From the NCBI RefSeq assembly GCF_034521165.1, contig NZ_JAXHMV010000011.1, positions 62,001 through 126,000 on the forward strand: DNA of 64,000 nt. The letters run 5' to 3'. This document shows, piece by piece, positions 61,962-64,000 of the stretch (its first letter is position 1; the number at the start of each line of letters is the position of its first letter). The position numbers and the translations under genes are program-made. This stretch comes from Thiohalophilus sp. (GTDB lineage Bacteria; Pseudomonadota; Gammaproteobacteria; UBA6429; Thiohalophilaceae). Under the pieces are notes generated by a model that was not told where the DNA came from, did not search any database, and worked only from the letters and a program-made list of their open reading frames with translations.

Positions 61962-62420
61962 GGTGTTCTCCTTAAGGGGTTACCCAAATAAGCCGTTGTA
62001 CGTTTTACCTTTAAACCCCACCAAGCCGTGGGATTAAACACATCTTTTACAAGTTGCCCGAAGTCTATGCCGCAACTTTTGTGACGAGTATCATACTGAT
62101 GGGGTGAATTGGGGCCCCCGGGTTATCCCTAATGGGGTATACCACCGGGCCACTACATGTAGGGGCTCTCGTCCACCCGATACACAAACGTCACTCACTC
62201 CCTGATAAAACCGGCCGGTTTGCCGCTTGGGGCGTATTACCAGCTGGGTATTCGTCTGTCTGGCGCGGTATGCTCTAATCTGTTTGATGGTCCGCGCCGT
62301 GACCTCCCGATTCCGCGAAAGCGTCACTATATATAAGAGGCTCACCGATTTGCCGGCGAACAATACCTGACTAAAAGAGTCGGGGATGCCCCGTAAAATG
62401 TGGGCGTATTCTACTGATGA
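61962..62420. promoter_or_regulatory. Divergent dsrA/dioxygenase control region with a NarL-like palindrome
   Basis: 459 bases without a credible gene. TATCCCT-AA-TGGGGTA at 62124-62139 is an inverted pair with the 7-2-7 layout of NarL/NarP sites (each half differs at one position from TACYYMT). It lies in a larger inverted repeat (CCCGG...CCGGG, 62117-62149). Related half-sites such as ATGGGGT (62099) and AGGGGTTACCC (61974) are nearby. I could not fix clear -10/-35 boxes. Confidence 0.4.
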
Positions 62421-63341
62421 ATGACCAGAATGCAAATCATTAATGCACCGATAAAAAACAGGGCCGCGGCGGTTGCCGCCTTTGACCTGAACAACGATCG
62501 CGCCTATCGGCAGTGGCGGGATCAGCGTCTGGCCAACTATCCGGCCGGTGCCGCGTCATTGCGCGTGCCGCTGGCCGATCCCGCCAGCCTGAGCGAGCGC
62601 GAACAGCGCAACCTGCGCGAGCAGGTGCGCCGCTGCAATATGGCGATCTATCAGGCCGATCCGGCGACCGACCGCGAGGCGGTCCGGGCGCTGGGGCGAC
62701 AGCTGGGACTCGAACGCCTGGACGGGAACCTGTGCGCCGACGAGGACAGTATTACCGCCCTGCAGGTGATCCCCGACGGGCGCCAGCGGGGCTATATCCC
62801 CTATAGCAACCTGCCGCTGAGCTGGCATACGGATGGATACTATAATAAGGGCGATCAAATGATTCGGGCCATGCTGCTGCATTGCGTGCGCCCGGCCGCC
62901 AGCGGCGGCGAGAATGCCCTGCTGGACCATGAAATGGCCTATATCCACTTGAGAGATACCGATCCCGCCTATATCTCGGCTCTGATGGCGGCCGATGCGA
63001 TGACCATTCCGCCCAATGTGGAGCAGGGGGTCGAGATTCGCGGTGCGGTAAGCGGGCCGGTATTTTCCATCGACGGACCAACCGGGGCCTTGCATATGCG
63101 CTATACCCACCGCCAGCGCAACATCGAGTGGAAAGCCGACAGTCTGACCCGTGAGGCGGTCGCCTGTTTACGTGAATTTCTGGCCAGCGATTCGCCGTAT
63201 ATCGTCCGCTATCGCCTGGCCCCGGGAGAAGGTGTGGTGTGTAACAATGTGCTGCACAGCCGCAGCGGCTTCGACGACGATCCGGCGCAGCCACGGTTGC
63301 TGTACCGGGCGCGCTATTATGATCGCATCAGCGAGACATGA
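62421..63341 (+). CDS. TauD/TfdA-family Fe(II)/2-oxoglutarate dioxygenase
   Basis: 306 residues. The metal-binding HXD is in LPLSWHTDGYYNKG (near residue 140) and the distal His in CNNVLHSRSGFDDDP (near residue 282); Arg residues after it fit 2-oxoglutarate binding (RLLYRARYYD). Homologues act on taurine or other small acids; the substrate here is unknown. ATG 62421 or 62430 possible, without a strong ribosome site. It is divergent from dsrA, so a link to sulfur metabolism is plausible. Confidence 0.85.
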   Translation: MTRMQIINAPIKNRAAAVAAFDLNNDRAYRQWRDQRLANYPAGAASLRVPLADPASLSEREQRNLREQVRRCNMAIYQADPATDREAVRALGRQLGLERLDGNLCADEDSITALQVIPDGRQRGYIPYSNLPLSWHTDGYYNKGDQMIRAMLLHCVRPAASGGENALLDHEMAYIHLRDTDPAYISALMAADAMTIPPNVEQGVEIRGAVSGPVFSIDGPTGALHMRYTHRQRNIEWKADSLTREAVACLREFLASDSPYIVRYRLAPGEGVVCNNVLHSRSGFDDDPAQPRLLYRARYYDRISET

Positions 63342-63461
63342 GAATACTTGCTCTCGCAGAGGCGCGGAGCTCGCAACGGAAAGCAAGGGATAAAAGGTAT
63401 TACTTTGCGTTCTCTGCGCCTTGGCGAGAGACCAATAAATTCACCGCAACAGGACAGGATT

Positions 63462-63650
63462 ATGCTCTGGTTAAGTGAAGTGTTACTGCAGAACCACGAT
63501 CTGGAAAGTTTTGAACAGCTTGAAAAAGTGATCGTGGAAAAAGCCCGGGAAGGGGAAATGTTTTTCCGGATGGACGTGAAGCCGCCGTTCCAGGATACCC
63601 CGGAAAACTGGGAAGAACGTCTGGAAGCGGTATTTACCGCCCGGACCTGA
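63462..63650 (+). CDS. Small conserved-looking protein of unknown function
   Basis: 62 residues: LWLSEVLLQNHDLESFEQLE, KVIVEKAREGEMFFRMDVKP and PFQDTPENWEERLEAVFTAR. Charged and mostly helical, no membrane segment or cysteine. ATG at 63462 has AGGACAGGA upstream. It lies between the dioxygenase and the Cas6-like gene, 21 bases from the latter, so probably one operon. I do not recognise a family. The 120 bases before it carry a GCGTTCTCTGCGCCTTGGCG repeat. Confidence 0.65.
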   Translation: MLWLSEVLLQNHDLESFEQLEKVIVEKAREGEMFFRMDVKPPFQDTPENWEERLEAVFTART

Positions 63651-63671
63651 ATGAGACGCGAGGTGTAAGAC

Positions 63672-64000
63672 GTGTTCTGGAGTGAAGAAAACGACGAACA
63701 GGAACAATTTGTCATCCCGGAGAATGTGCTGGATGTGGTCTTTGCCGTGAAGGACTGCCCCTGTCTGCCGGCCGAGCACGCCTATTCCCTGTCGCAAGCC
63801 CTGCATGACGCGCTGCCCTGGCTGTACGACGAGGAGCAGGTCGGCGTGCATCCGATTTATGGCGCGGAAAGTGGCAATGGCTGGCAACGGCCGGAGGATC
63901 CCGAGGCGCCGATTTATCTCTCCCGTCGGCAGAAGATGACCCTGCGCGTCCCGCGCGAACGGGTCGATGACGCCCTGCAGTTATCCGGACAAACCCTCGA
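63672..64000 (+). CDS. Cas6/Cmx6-like protein, cut by window edge
   Basis: GTG start at 63672 with GAGGTG upstream; open to the window end (109 residues). VLDVVFAVKDCPCLPAEHAY, SLSQALHDALPWLYDEEQVG, VHPIYGAESGNGWQ and PIYLSRRQKMTLRVPRERVD follow the order and spacing I know for the Cas6/Cmx6 group (crRNA-processing RAMP proteins), including the early small-residue/His and the IHPI block. No CRISPR repeats or other cas genes are in the window. It may serve another RNA-binding role beside the dsr locus. Assignment rests on pattern only. Confidence 0.5.
   Translation, partial: MFWSEENDEQEQFVIPENVLDVVFAVKDCPCLPAEHAYSLSQALHDALPWLYDEEQVGVHPIYGAESGNGWQRPEDPEAPIYLSRRQKMTLRVPRERVDDALQLSGQTL

Noticed and set aside
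62091..62435. 114-codon minus-strand ORF upstream of dsrA
   Set aside because: It crosses the regulatory palindrome and overlaps the dioxygenase start, with no recognisable domain; treated as noncoding.

Overview
The window looks like a chromosome segment of a chemotrophic sulfur-oxidising gammaproteobacterium (Chromatiales-like). The main reason is a complete oxidative dsr cluster on the minus strand, dsrA-B-E-F-H-C-M-K-L-J-O-P-N-R, from 61961 down to 49099, in the order known from Allochromatium vinosum. No photosynthesis genes are visible. The core genes (thrS-infC-rpmI-rplT-pheST-ihfA, cysG, tRNA-Val, tRNA-Pro) fit the same group.

Layout. 1-18021: a plus-strand surface polysaccharide (O-antigen or capsule) cluster. 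It holds the end of a CDP-glucose 4,6-dehydratase, an epimerase, a C-methyltransferase, two DegT aminotransferases, an acetyltransferase, a CmcI-like protein, two sulfotransferases, five glycosyltransferases, a polysaccharide deacetylase, a Wzy/ligase-like membrane protein and a phosphoglycosyl transferase. Most genes before 12.8 kb carry single-base frameshifts, caused either by decay or by sequence error; a few (acetyltransferase, both sulfotransferases) are intact. 18022-26569: six toxin-antitoxin loci or remnants (HicB, HigBA-like, RelB/ParE, Phd/VapC, CopG/truncated VapC, YefM/YoeB) set in dense dispersed repeats, with the wbpM-type dehydratase at 23077-25086. 26570-36251: tRNA-Val and the translation operon thrS-infC-rpmI-rplT-[DUF559]-pheS-pheT-ihfA-merR, which is itself invaded by repeats. 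36252-37759: a five-copy tandem repeat of about 200 bp, tRNA-Pro and its tail. 37760-46597: cysC, cysG, a GGDEF/EAL protein paired with a periplasmic binding protein, an Atm1-type ABC exporter, an orphan S24 peptidase and a rhodanese. 46699-49022: a NarX/NarL-like two-component pair directly downstream of dsrR. 49099-61961: the dsr cluster. 62421-64000: a divergent set of a TauD/TfdA-type dioxygenase, a 62-residue protein and a Cas6/Cmx6-like protein cut by the window edge.

How it fits together. DsrE/F/H and DsrC pass sulfur to siroheme-amide DsrAB. DsrMKJOP links DsrC to the quinone and periplasm, DsrL hands off electrons, DsrN amidates the siroheme made by CysG, and CysC makes the PAPS precursor that sulfotransferases use. 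The NarX/NarL pair at one end and a NarL-like palindrome in the divergent dsrA/tauD control region at the other suggest, but do not prove, local regulation.

The most unusual layer is the repetitive DNA. At least seven families occur. Many are tandem heptanucleotides of different sequence, one of them lying in frame inside pheT. The pheS leader is triplicated, and both tRNA genes are followed by tails that repeat their own 3' ends.
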